Assembly (NCBI GenBank): GCA_021234155.1
Contig: JAJEKV010000003.1
Location: forward strand, 28,627,166 to 28,691,165
Direction: 5' to 3'
DNA: 64,000 nucleotides
Source of the DNA: Isoetes taiwanensis
Taxonomy: Eukaryota > Streptophyta > Lycopodiopsida > Isoetales > Isoetaceae
The notes under the pieces are model-generated. The model had not been told where the DNA came from. It searched no databases and worked only from the letters and a program-made list of their open reading frames with translations. A program made the translations under genes and the position numbers. Shown in pieces: positions 22,518 to 33,423 of this stretch (positions within the stretch are counted from its first letter, which is position 1; every line of letters begins with the position of its first letter).

Positions 22518-25500
22518 TCGAATCCAATTCTTAACAATGATATGTAGTTAGTTATACTACTTTATTTTATGTCTTTGAATAAAATAATGTTCATAGATCA
22601 ATTGTAGAATCTAGGTGGTGGAAAACCGGTTCTTTGTAGAGGGCACGGACAGCCCCTTATTTGCACTCGAGGTATGTGTTAGGAGGTTTTGTAGTTAAGA
22701 CAACTTGGTAGTTGTATACATGGATGAAACTCGGTCGCCCCTCCGCAAAGTTGGAACATTCATGTTTGCTAAGATGTTTCCAGTTATGTCCTTGTCATGC
22801 ACAAAGTAACCAGCATTTCCTGAACATTCTTAATTGGATAATGATTATAGACATGAATGCTAGATAGAATCACTTGACTTGTCAGCTGCAGATAGGACAA
22901 TGAGCATGTGTTGCCACATGACCGTGTTAGATGTGAGCATTAGTATTGGTTCTATCTTAATATTGAGTCACAATTAGGTGTCTAGTCATTCTGCACACAT
23001 TAGGCTGCTAGGATCTCTCTTCTTGTGGTTTCAAAGGCTTCAAATGCAATTCTTCCTTGATGTAAGCAACTTCTGCGAGGTGGTCTGCCTTGCTGCTTGG
23101 AAGAGAGTAATACAATGCGTAATGAAATCCAAGGGAGGATTGCGAAGGTTCCATTTTAAACCGACAATATTACCTTCTTTTTTTTTTTTAAAAGCTGCTT
23201 TGGATGTTCTTTGACATGTATTTTTGGCCATACCATCTAAGAAGAAGGATTTCATAGCTAGTTTCGGGTTTGTCCTTTGCCACATCTAATAATCTCTTAG
23301 TTGCCATTGTAGGTTATGTAATCTTGTGAAGAACCGAATGGAGAACAAGCATCCTCAGATTCGTGATTTCACGGGCATGTGAAGTAGCTCGAAGCAAAGG
23401 CAACCCCAACATTCTGCTATTCTGCATTCCGTTAGGGCATCTAGTGGAGGTTTCCCAGAGAATGAAGATGGGGAAGGATCAATCAAGGAGGGTTCACTAC
23501 ATTCTCGCGACATGGTCCTTTAACAGGTGTTTGACACCTCCAATATTATCGATCCAAATTGTGGTATAGTATTTTTCCAACAAGTGTCAAAGATTTGGTA
23601 CGTAGCGTATATCATTAACTTTTAACTCTTTAGGGTAGGCACGAACAAATTGTATAAGCCAAGAATATCCCCAATAGCTTTTATCTTAAAATGTAATTGC
23701 TCTTCACATTTGTTTGGTTATGTATACTGGCCTTTCTAAATCTATTGGCATCTATTCAGATATGCTATGAATGCAAGAAATGGATTGCAACAAAATTATG
23801 GGCATAAAGCTGCTATTTACAGCCATGAAGAATTTGGAAGAAACCGAGATATTTCAGTTAACCGGGACTCATTAAAAGAGAGCTTACAGATGAGCATCGA
23901 GACTCGAGAAAATGCACGTCCCCCCATGGCAAGCGCTGACCACCATTTTCAGTTTGTACATTTGCATATTTTGAACTTCTCTTGAAACACACTTTGTTTT
24001 TTATATGTAGGTTTCTTGTTTTAAACAACAGATGAAAACAAAAGATTATGTAATGATGTGACAACTAATTCTGCAGAGCTTCGGCTTTCGATGCAACCTC
24101 CACGTCCTTCATCAACAGGATCGTTATGTTTGCCAGTGCCCTTCTCTTCAATTCTATCCATTTTTCTGGCTTTGTTCTTCGATTTTTCACATTGGGTGAT
24201 GCTCATTTGCTAAACCCAATATGATCTTATCGAAACCATATCCGCTCCTATCGCAAATAAGAAATAATCGCTAATGGGTTATTCAATTCTTCATATAAAA
24301 CAGGCACAACCAAAGAAAGAACAGAATGGGTTGGGTTTTGCTCATTCTATTCCCATTACAATGTTGTACAGAAAAATATCATATCAATCGTGAAGAAGCA
24401 GATCTATGCTACAGAGCATTATTTGTATGGAATCATAATTCATTGCACAATGGAATGCAGATATTTAACAGAGCATGATTAATCATACACCATCTCAACA
24501 GAACCACTCATTCATCTCAAGCTGCACAAAAAAAATGAAAACGTAGGTAGGATTTTACAGGATATTACCTGCATTGCCAATCCAAACCGAAGTTTATCCT
24601 TTTTGCAATTTGCGAAACTAGATCATCCATGTAAAATCCAAGCTCGAATCCGGGCGGGGCTTTATTCGACCCTTTGTATTGCAATGGAAAAAAACCAAGT
24701 AGGCCGCAAAACATATAAATCTTAAGACGTAAGGAACACAGCAAAAAGGCTGCTAATCCAGGTTGGTATCAAACGTACCCATAACCACCTACGACAAAAT
24801 AACACAGGTCTCTTGGCATAAAAAAAAAAAATGTTATGATGCTTTCAATCTGTCTCAAACTAGCATCGCTTTCTTGGGTCTGAGCCTGATTCCTGTTTCC
24901 GCATAGCCAACAAAGCTAAACTCTGGAATACTCGCTAGAAACCGAGACTAAAGGTACTGTAAATTGGAAGATTATAGAGTAATGCAGGCAAATAAACAAT
25001 CCCTTACAAGCATCAAAATCAAGAACAAGGCGTTATATAATGTGCTTTCTCAGGTTTAACAGGGAGTCCAGGAGGGACGTAAATTTTTCTGTCAAGGCAG
25101 AGAAAAAAAGTTACATTTTGGTGTGACCGGACTTGCCAAACACTGTAGATCTACCAAATACACAACCCACTAAACTGTACGCATTACATATTTAGATTCC
25201 TCCAAGAAACAGACATTTCAACAGCAAACAGGGCATTTTTTTGCATTGGTGGGCGAATTAGTGGATCACTTTTGTCATGGAGGAGAGGCTTTGGCTTTGG
25301 CTATGCATCAATGTTTTGCTCCTCTACAAGAAACATGTATTTCCTTATACTTTTGAAATCCTTGTTCTATGACAAGGACCAAAGATTTGATTTAAGCCAC
25401 TTCACCCTCGGGACACGGAGGGCAACCCTCCGTGCGTAGCACCTTGTTTATTTTGGTAAGGTGTTGGGGAATGTGCCTGTGCAGCCGCATGGAACGTCGC

Positions 25501-25868
25501 ATGGAACGCCGCATGCGGCGTTCCCTTTGCCCCTTGCGGGAGTATTTTGGGCGTATGTGTTTTCTCTGCTACCTCGGTACCTCCACAGGTTCAAATCGTG
25601 TTTGCTTTGCCGAAGAATGGTGCTCACTGCCGGATTGGGTTATGGCTTATCTCAGATTTCTCCCTCCCGTCTGCGCTTTCCTTTCCCCTGGTGCAGACGA
25701 TAGCAGCCTGAGGATGCTAGGTACTGTTGTTTCCCAAGCAATGCGGCCCAGCAGAGGCCTGCTCAACCTCTTGGATTCAGTTTTGGTTATTTATGTCCTT
25801 AGACCCGCAGCTTGGCTGCTTTAGCGTGGGATCATAGCTGGGGCTGGAGCATTCATGCAAGATTAAGG
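22518..25868. other. Gene-poor stretch
   Basis: No recognisable gene. A 130-codon plus-strand frame at 25432-25824, GC-richer than its surroundings, ends just before the EB1 fragment. It contains a small GGAACGCCGCATG-type repeat and has no known domain. It may be transcribed sequence or a transposon relic. Confidence 0.35.
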
Positions 25869-26806
25869 TAACTCTTTTTTCTCTCTCTTTTTGTTTTCTT
25901 TTCTAATGTTTTGCAAATGTCTAAGCAAATAAGAATGTTCCCATTGTATCAGACACTGGTTTGATTATATCCTATCTTCAACTAAATCTGTTTTCTAACA
26001 GGTGAACTTCGATGCAAAGAACGAATATGAAATGATCCAGAATTACAAAGTCTTACAAGATGCGTTCAACAAGCGCAAGCTCAGCAAGGTTGGCATCAAA
26101 CTTTTAATCTCACCCTGGAATATTGTAGGGAGTTTATTTTCTGATTGCCCCTTTTTTCTTAAACAGCACATTGAAGTGAGCAAACTGGTGAAAGGCAGGC
26201 CATTAGATAACCTAGAGTTTATGCAATGGTTGAAGAGGTATTGTGATTCCATCAACGGCGGCATTGGAAGTGCAAGGTAAGAGAGGATATGGCTTTTTTT
26301 CCATTGTAATTTAAATAGATGTCTAAATAACAAATGAATTTTTCTCTCTCTCTTTTTGTTTTCTTTTCTAATGTTTTGCAAATGTCTAAGCAAATAAGAA
26401 TGTTCCCATTGTATCAGACACTGGTTTGATTATATCCTATCTTCAACTAAATCTGTTTTCTAACAGGTGAACTTCGATGCAAGGAACGAATATGAAATGA
26501 TCCAGAATTACAAAGTCTTACAAGATGCGTTCAACAAGCGCAAGCTCAGCAAGGTTGACATCAAACTTTTAATCTCACCCTGGAATATTGTAGGGAGTTT
26601 ATTTTTCGACGCCTTTTTTCTAAAAAAAGACATTGAAGTGAGCAAACTGGTGAAAGGCAGGCCATTAGATAACCTAGAGTTTATGCAATGGTTGAAGAGG
26701 TATTGTGATTCCATCAACGGCGGCATTGGAAGTGCAAGGTAAGAGAGGATATGGCTTTTTTTCCATTGTAATTTAAATAGATGTCTAAATAAGAAATGAA
26801 TTTCCA
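25869..26806. repeat. 465-bp tandem duplication of EB1 exons
   Basis: 25869-26338 and 26339-26806 are direct copies, each holding the same two exons and the intron between them plus flanking intron. The second copy's exon-flanking intron continues normally into the next exon, while the first is cut at GAATTT and joined to TTCTCTCTCTC, which marks the junction. Copies differ mainly in the small intron (26,140-26,166 against 26,605-26,630). Confidence 0.9.
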
Positions 26807-26926
26807 GTTACAATGCCGTGGAAAGAAGGGAGGCATGTAAGGGCGGGAAAGAGGCAAACAAGAAAGCTGGTTCACAAAATGCCCCCAACGCTTCAAATAA
26901 CAAGACTGCTGTCACTACTTCTAGAT
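26002..26926 (+). pseudogene. EB1: EB1 microtubule plus-end binding protein fragment, exons duplicated
   Basis: Exons 26002-26088 and 26167-26276, repeated as 26467-26553 and 26630-26738, then an exon from 26808. Translation gives [20 protein letters not shown], then [20 protein letters not shown] and [11 protein letters not shown], then YNAVERREACKGGK. This is the second half of the calponin-homology domain and the start of the linker of plant EB1, which tracks growing microtubule ends. All boundaries are GT-AG and the phases match EB1. The first half of the CH domain and the coiled-coil EB1 domain were not found. In copy 2 the second exon loses a base at its start (AAAAAAGACATT against AACAGCACATT), shifting the frame. 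A gene fragment, or a gene whose other exons lie beyond long introns. Confidence 0.8.
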
Positions 26927-27130
26927 TAATGCTTTATCAAGGCGAGCATTCTCTGGTTATAAAGTCTGAGATGGTCAATGCATATTATGTTTTGATTTTT
27001 TTTTTCATTTGTGGAAGGTACCAGGAGCATCTACAATCTCCAGCTTATTCTTCAGGAAGCTTATTCTTCAATCTCCAGCTCCACTGTAACAACTTCTAGC
27101 ATTTGAAACATGGTACCAACTTTTGTAAAT

Positions 27131-27350
27131 TTGGTGCAGGAACAGGGAGCGGAGGCACCTTACTGTACAACCCATCTTCCCAGCTATATTCGTATGTTCC
27201 TCCTATTATTTGCTTAGTTGAAGGGCTCATAAGAGCTTTACCATAACAAGGTCTTCATTTCGAACTGCTAATCCTTTCTTCCTTTGTAAATTTTGTGCAG
27301 GAACAGGGAGAGGAGGCATCTTATTTTGCAGCCCATCCCAGCCCGTCTTA
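27131..27350. repeat. Duplicated exon-like block
   Basis: The block TGTAAATTTGGTGCAGGAAC at about 27,124 onward, with ACAGGGAGCGGAGGCACCTTA, is repeated at about 27,285 with few changes (ACAGGGAGAGGAGGCATCTTA), 157 bp apart. Each copy has a GTGCAG acceptor-like edge. Coding potential is uncertain. The rest of 27.0-28.2 kb shows no gene. Confidence 0.6.
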
Positions 27351-28219
27351 CATTTGCAAGGTGGTCCAATCTTTCAACATGACTGGAGGTGAGGATTTTA
27401 TCAAACATATGATTGTACCTATGGTCAAAAGCAAATGAGCTCTCTGCAAATGGAGATGATAAACTCATGAAAGGAGCATTCATTAAATATCTATTCCCTA
27501 TTAAAAACAGACAGCTATCCAGCCATAGTTTTTTGGGTTTTTATTGTTTAAAGCTCAAGACTCAAAGTACAGAAAAGTAGAGCATTTAGCATTAGCATCA
27601 GTTCTCATCTAGATTCTACAGATATTCTATTAGCTTGACCGTGAATTCTGAGAGAAGGTACTTTGCAGCTATTATTTGCACCCTAAGGCATAACAGCTTT
27701 ACCATGCAAAGATCTCCACAATATACATTACCTGAAAGTATTAGAAAGGACCCTCTTAAAAGAAACTACATCATCCACTTGCAAATTCACTGCCTTAAAA
27801 AACTTGCTCCAGCCTTTTGTGAATACATTGAACTATGCCCAATAACTAGCCTGTTCAATCTTCCAATATGACTGGCATGCAGTAAGTTAGAATGATCCAA
27901 TAGAAACAGGTCCTTTGCATTGCCTATATAAGGAACAATGTGTTTTTGCATTGCTTATATAAGCAATAATGTGTTTTCAATTGTAAAACAGTGTGAGGTG
28001 AACTTATAATTCTATTATTGAAGGAACATTGTGATATTGTTAGCACAAAAAGTAAAAAAATGTCACCCATCGCCAATAAGATATCTTACATCATAAGATA
28101 TCTTTTAATTTAAGCTGGGCTTGAAATAGGTGAAACGTTCCACCCCAACATTATGAAATCAAAACAAATCAATAAGGAGAAATATAACATCGTTATATGT
28201 GATATATGTTAATAGGATT

Positions 28220-28351
28220 TTTTTTTTTTTTTTTTTGAAGGACGTCAAGCTTTATTCACCAACTAGAAACCAGAGCAACATAAATGCAAAGACAGGATTA
28301 TAACCCCAGTGGACAAACCGATCCAACTGAGCACAACCACCTGCCTATGCA
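28220..28351 (-). mobile_element. tRNA-derived SINE with target duplication
   Basis: Read on the minus strand, the element starts GGCAGGTGGTTG. It has an A-box-like TGTGCTCAGTTGG and, about 30 bp on, a degenerate B box (GGGGTTATAATCC), an RNA polymerase III internal promoter layout. It ends in a poly-A tail (poly-T at about 28,220-28,236 on the plus strand). It is flanked by a perfect 9-bp duplication AATAGGATT at 28211-28219 and 28352-28360. Length about 130 bp, typical of plant SINEs. Confidence 0.85.
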
Positions 28352-28593
28352 AATAGGATTGTTACACCTTATAAATGCAATTTTATTGTACATTGCTTTT
28401 ATCACTATCTTTATGGGATGTTCGAGCTTTTGTTTCTAGCCTTAGATGGAAAGAATATTCGATACATCCTCTACGAACACTCCTCTACATCCACGAACAC
28501 TCCTCTACATCTATATAGACACAAATAGATATAGTGCTTTTAGTTCCATCTACAAACCCTATTACGTCTACTCATTCCACCCATCCACGACTA

Positions 28594-29229
28594 ATGCCCG
28601 GCATCGCCGGGCACACGTTTCTAGTTGGTTTTATTTTTGGGTGCCTTGTGTGGATCTTCATGCCAGAGGATATCTTTCAGTTGTTCCCGTCTCTGTGGAA
28701 CCAAAGGATAACTGGCAAGCTCAAAGACAACAGAGGCCAGCCTATAGTCTGTGTCTGGGGCAAGGATAGTGACTATTTCAGTCAGACTTATCTGCGGTGC
28801 CTCAGAGGCATGCACTATGAGGACTGCAGGGTCTTCCTTCAGGAAGTGCTTGATGAGAAGGTATATGTTAGGGTCTCCACTGATTACACAGGTATCCACT
28901 TCTTCAAGACAAGGGCTAGAACTCTTAAGACATTAGCGTTCTTGAAGAAGAAAGTTTTTGAATATGTCTAGGTTAACTTCCCAAGGAAGTTCACCTCTTT
29001 TGAAGACTTCTGTTCCACTGTGCCAGGCTTTGACGATGACAGCTTGAAGGCCATAGGAACATTGCACAACAAATGGGTCAACAAGGAAGGAATTTTTGGA
29101 ATCCACCATGATGGTTTTGGAGTATGGTTCCGAAGGTTTTTTCGACTTGACTATTTGTGGATGAGAGCTTGTAATTTGCATGTTTCATCTTCATCAGATT
29201 GTTCAGCTCTTTTGGACTTGTATACTTAG
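28594..29229 (+). pseudogene. Unknown ORF split by one in-frame TAG
   Basis: The ATG at 28594 opens a 125-codon frame: MPGIAGHTFL, a hydrophobic segment over residues 8-21 (possible membrane anchor), then a soluble part with CVWGKDSDYFSQTYLRCLRG. It ends at TAG 28969-28971. The same frame continues directly as VNFPRKFTSFEDFCSTVPGF and on to 29229. A single C-to-T change (CAG to TAG) explains the stop, giving about 211 codons in all. No family recognised. Either a nearly intact intronless gene or a retrocopy. Confidence 0.45.
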
Positions 29230-29955
29230 ATCCCTATTGATTAGTGTCATTATTATGATCAGGGTTTTTCCTCGAAAACCTGAAAGGGCGAGGTTTTTTA
29301 ATCCCAGTCATAATGGTTTCACTGATCAGAGGCAGTAAGCTTGTACCAGCATTGTATTTTGGTTATTTGGTTTAGTGGAGATGCCCAGATGTGAGCATTG
29401 TATTCTGGTTATTTGGTTTAGTGGAGATGCCTAGATGTGGCTTTTCTTTCGGTTTGTCTCTTCACTCTCTCCCTTTTCTGGTTTTGACAATTGAATTTAT
29501 CTTCGGATAATGATAAGAAGATAACTTTTATTTTTACTCAAATAATAGAAAAAAATATGTTAACAAACTTACAAACTTCGTGGCAAAGATAAGTTCACCA
29601 CCACTTCCAAGTCCATGGGCCACACCAATACCTTCCTTTTTAGCATTGTAGCATAACCACTTCAATAAAATTTTTAAATAATAAACAAGGTACATCATGT
29701 GATTGTAAGACTTACATAGCAACAACTTTTTGTTATGCATGTCTCTCATCTGCTGCCTTATCCAACTGGGATTCTCTAATTGCCCACTTCCAAAACTCAT
29801 CACGTGCTTGTTTAAGCTTTGAAGTATTATTCTTCAAAGACATATCGGCTTTTTTCTTCATTCTATACTAACAGAAATGTGATATTCAACTCTGACAGCG
29901 TAAAAATACTTCCAAACATCGAATCATTTTAAATATAATACAACTAATATAACAA
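29230..29955. other. Spacer, no gene seen
   Basis: Contains a duplicated 44-bp phrase near 29,345-29,430 (GCATTGTATT.TGGTTATTTGG). No gene supported. Confidence 0.4.
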
Positions 29956-30421
29956 CCAATATAACATATAACAACCATCACCCAACTACCATTAACATTA
30001 ATTAGAAAAAATCATTGCATCCAACACATTTAAATTAAATCCCCCCCTGAAACCCCCTTTGGTTTGGGTGCATATTCACACGGGGGTGACTTCGGACATC
30101 AAGAGCTGTTGGATGGGAATATTTGCCTTTTATTCCTTGATCCAGACTGTACATGGCGATCCTCGTTTGTGGGGTATGCTTGTAGACGTTTTTGTATATG
30201 GTATATTTAGGTTTGCAAAATACTATAAGCTTTGAGGGTATTTACTGAATGGTGTTAATTTTATACATGTCTTATATGATTAAAGAGGCTCTCGCTGCCC
30301 TACGTCACCCCCCGTGTGAATATGCACCCTAACCAAAGGGGGTTTCAGGGGGGATTTATTGGATGCACTAAGTTTTTGTTAATTAATGTTAATGGTAGTT
30401 GGGTACTGGTTGTTATATTGG
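29956..30421. mobile_element. Fold-back / MITE-like element with long inverted repeats
   Basis: Arms of about 120-140 bp (29956-30094 and 30300-30421) are inverted copies. Both read CCAATATAAC at the outer edge, then ACCCAACTACCATTAACATT, GCATCCAA, a run of seven C, CTGAAACCCCCTTTGGTT and GTGCATATTCACACGGGGG. The centre is about 205 bp with no coding capacity. The exact termini and any target duplication could not be fixed by eye. Confidence 0.75.
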
Positions 30422-32170
30422 AAAAACATTTGGGCCCTCCGGGCTTTAGTGAATACCTAGGCACTTCAACTGTAGATTTAACACAATAGGCACTTCAACT
30501 TTAGAAGTAACACAACTTCTAAAGAACACCAAGAGTTGCTCATGTCATTTGTTCTATACATCGAAAAAGCAACGAGGCCACCATATAATCAAACCACCAT
30601 ACAAGCAAACATATACTAATAAAAGACAATAGCAAATTAAAAATTTTGAACCAATATAACTGCAACTAGCTTAGTATGTATATCATAAAACAAGGGCAAA
30701 ATTGGTTGCACGAGTGCACATCCAAGAAGTAAACAAATGGATGCTCGCAGAAAATATCGTCTCATAGGCGTACTGCTTTGTCTAAAAAGGATGAAGGCAC
30801 GTGGAATCATTATTTGGATTATGATGGCCAAGCAGTTCTTAATAGCAGAGGGATGAAAGATATGTTGTTGTCTACATACTTATCTTTTTTCTGTCGTATT
30901 GTGTTACTGTGTAATTCTGAAATTTGAAGAGATGTACATAGATGCGATTGATAAATAGGCCAGACGCAACCTATCCAATTCCAGGTATAACGTGCCATCG
31001 TAGATACAACATAGTTTTCACATTGTAGATGCCAATTCGGATGTCAACTTTATGTGCATCAAGCAGTTAAGCTATAGAATAAATCTTTGATTATTTCCCA
31101 ATACAAAAATGCCAATATCTTATGCTAGATATTGATGTTCGCAGGCAATATAAAAGGCCTGCATACAAAAATGCCAAAAGATGTATACAATTAGAAGCAT
31201 AGAAAACACACTAAATTGGAAACAAACAGATTAGCATCTCAAATAAGGATGCGAAGATAATAGCACAAAATACAAAGAGCCATCATAGCATACAGTGCCG
31301 AAGCTGCATGCTTGTGGCAAGGTGATACCAACTGATATAAATCCCATAAATGTTGGAGCTTGGTTCTTTCCTATGGGGTTTGAACCCACATAGCCTCCTA
31401 TCATGTAAGGACGCATGAAAGATAGAAAGCTGCTAGAATTAAGGAATTTAAGGGAGGTAGAACAACAAAGTGTCTACAATCACAAATGCTATTCATATTA
31501 ATAGAACAAACCTGTAAACAATCCTGCTACAGAATAACATGATGTGGTTGCTGCCAAAAATAAGAAGAGAGATTCTTTGTATTCCATGGCTTTCTTAGAA
31601 CAAGGGATGCATGAAAACAAGAATATAGAAATTGTGCTCACATGACACCAAAGAACCCTAAACGAAAGGGGATTTGCAGGCCTAAATTGCTCAGTTGTGC
31701 AGAGGACAGAAATTGCAAAGGCTACATTCGATGCTACAGGTCTGGTCGCAAGATGCCGAAGCAGTCGTTGCCTTGAAGAATTGGTTGCTGTGGTGGCCAC
31801 GCAGGATCCAATGATTCTTGTTCTTCTTTTTATAATAATAGGTCGATGGTTCCCCTGTATCTAGACGTCATCGATGTGCCCCAAAACCAGGCTTCCAAAA
31901 CCAGTTGAACGAGACCGCTGCCCTTGCGGCCAAAAAAACATAGAAGCAAAATCATGGACAATCAAAACCCTAAAATACCATGTTCGATGCTTGCATGTTC
32001 AATTTGGGATAGTTTGTGAACTCCTAGGTGTAACCATTGAAAAATGCCACTAAAAGTGTGATGAGAATATGCGCACTCTAGATGTACCGATTAGTACGTT
32101 TCATGGAATACTGTCATCAAATCATATAAAAATCTTAGGGAATACAAAAACAACCCCCTATTATTGTGCT
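30422..32170. other. Left flank of the MULE, no firm gene
   Basis: A 100-codon minus-strand frame at 31498-31800 starts MATTATNSSRQRLLRHLATR and contains two hydrophobic segments. It could be a first exon but has no recognised family. A GGGGTTTGAACCC stretch at 31,377 resembles a tRNA T-arm or SINE B box without a partner A box. Confidence 0.35.
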
Positions 32171-32179
32171 ATATATTAC
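32171..32179. repeat. MULE target-site duplication, left (ATATATTAC)
   Basis: Nine bases immediately before the element's first G, identical to 41666-41674. Confidence 0.95.
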
Positions 32180-32207
32180 GGGTGAAAATATCCTTACCCT
32201 GGTTTTG

Positions 32208-32580
32208 GTGATTCCATCGCGGTTATTCCCTACCGCGGAATCACAAACCCCCCCCCCCAACGGGATCCGTGCCGGAGGCCCCGTTTTCCGTACCTGACAG
32301 TACGGCAATAAAATCAATACCGTCCCGCGGAATCACAACGGTAGAATACCCCCGGACGGAATCACCATATTCTGATTCCGTTCGATGGAATCACCCAACA
32401 TGCGAATACCGTCCGGCGGAATCACCAAAGTCAGATTCCACCAGACGGAATCACTTCACCCTGACCATTCCTCCCGGCGGAATCACCACAATACGATTCC
32501 TTCGGACGGAATCACCAAGCAAAATCTGATTCCGTCCGGTGGAATCGTCGCCGCGGAATCCACCGGATGGAATCACAAAT
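32208..32580. repeat. Left subterminal array of the MULE 29-bp palindromic unit
   Basis: About ten units of GGAATCACC...GATTCCGTCCGGNGG type. The unit centre (TCCGGCGGA) with flanking GATTCC/GGAATC makes each unit partly palindromic. The outer part matches the right terminus in inverted orientation, whereas the inner part (GCGGAATCGTCGCCGCGG onward) is particular to this side. Confidence 0.9.
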
Positions 32581-32924
32581 CCTTGAAGGGCGATCCGGCC
32601 CGCCGGTGCCGCGTCGGCATCGGGTACCCGTGGATATTTGATATAAAAGCCGTGCCAAATTCGGGGCTCGGCTTTTTGAATTGAATGTCCGACGCGGGTA
32701 TTATTAGCCGCACTGCTGCCAATCGACAAGGAAATGATTGCATGTTCATTGTCCTATCACCGCATGCCACGTCTTCGGCCGAAGATAGTGATCCTCTCAG
32801 AAGGAATCACTACCGATTAGCGTAAAAAGCCTCTCTCACGAGAGCCGTTCGGCCTCCGTTCCTCCCTCGATTCCCTCCGTTCCTCCCTCCATTTCGAATT
32901 CTTGTCCTTTCGTTCATTTGTTGG

Positions 32925-33423
32925 ATGGATCAAAGCCACGGAACCTCGGTTAATGAGAACTTCGAGGCCGAGAATCTTCTGCCAATTCCGCTTTCAAATT
33001 TGCTGCCAACAATCCGTTTTGTCGGAAGAGCTGGTCGATGGGAGGTGGACTCCCCTCCTAAATTTCCTCGAGGTTTTGAGCGGTTGGAGCCGGGTGAGAT
33101 GGCGAGATCTTGCATCTGTCTTGGTAGCTTGCTAGTCGGCGGCGAATTATTCCGTGTCTTTGGAAGGGGGAGCCGTCGGTAAGTAAAGAAAAGAATGAGT
33201 GCAAGGATGCAAAGGAAAAAGTTCAACACCAGGAGCCCGAAGATTTTGGAGAGGATGCCGTGGAGAACCCTCCCGAGGATAACTTTGAGGATACATGGAT
33301 CTTTGAAATCGAAAAGCGGAAATTGGATCGGGCGGATGGCGGTGGTATTGTTTATTCGGTGGTTGTAGTACTTGATTACTCCAAAAATGGGATCTGGAGA
33401 TCCACAGACTCGCTAAGCATTCC
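32925..33423 (+). CDS. Possible 5' exon(s) of the Ulp1-like gene
   Basis: The ATG at 32925 opens a frame (MDQSHGTSVNENFEAENLLP) to a strong donor-like CGGTAAGT at about 33,179. In another frame, 33,187-33,422 encodes an acidic stretch (EPEDFGEDAVENPPEDNFED, then TWIFEIEKRKLDRADGGG) that runs up to the ATG at 33424 and overlaps it by four bases (CCATGACG). The acidic protein-like reading suggests the real gene starts here and that a splice or a one-base consensus error links the parts. Confidence 0.4.

Noticed and set aside
23040-23285. Overlapping ~80-codon frames on both strands
   Set aside because: Neither has protein-like composition or a known domain.
25432-25824. 130-codon frame as the missing EB1 N-terminus
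   Set aside because: No calponin-homology N-terminal residues and no splice-compatible join to 26002; composition looks non-coding.
31370-31400. GGGGTTTGAACCC B-box-like stretch
   Set aside because: No A box at the right distance on either strand and no poly-A or target duplication found.
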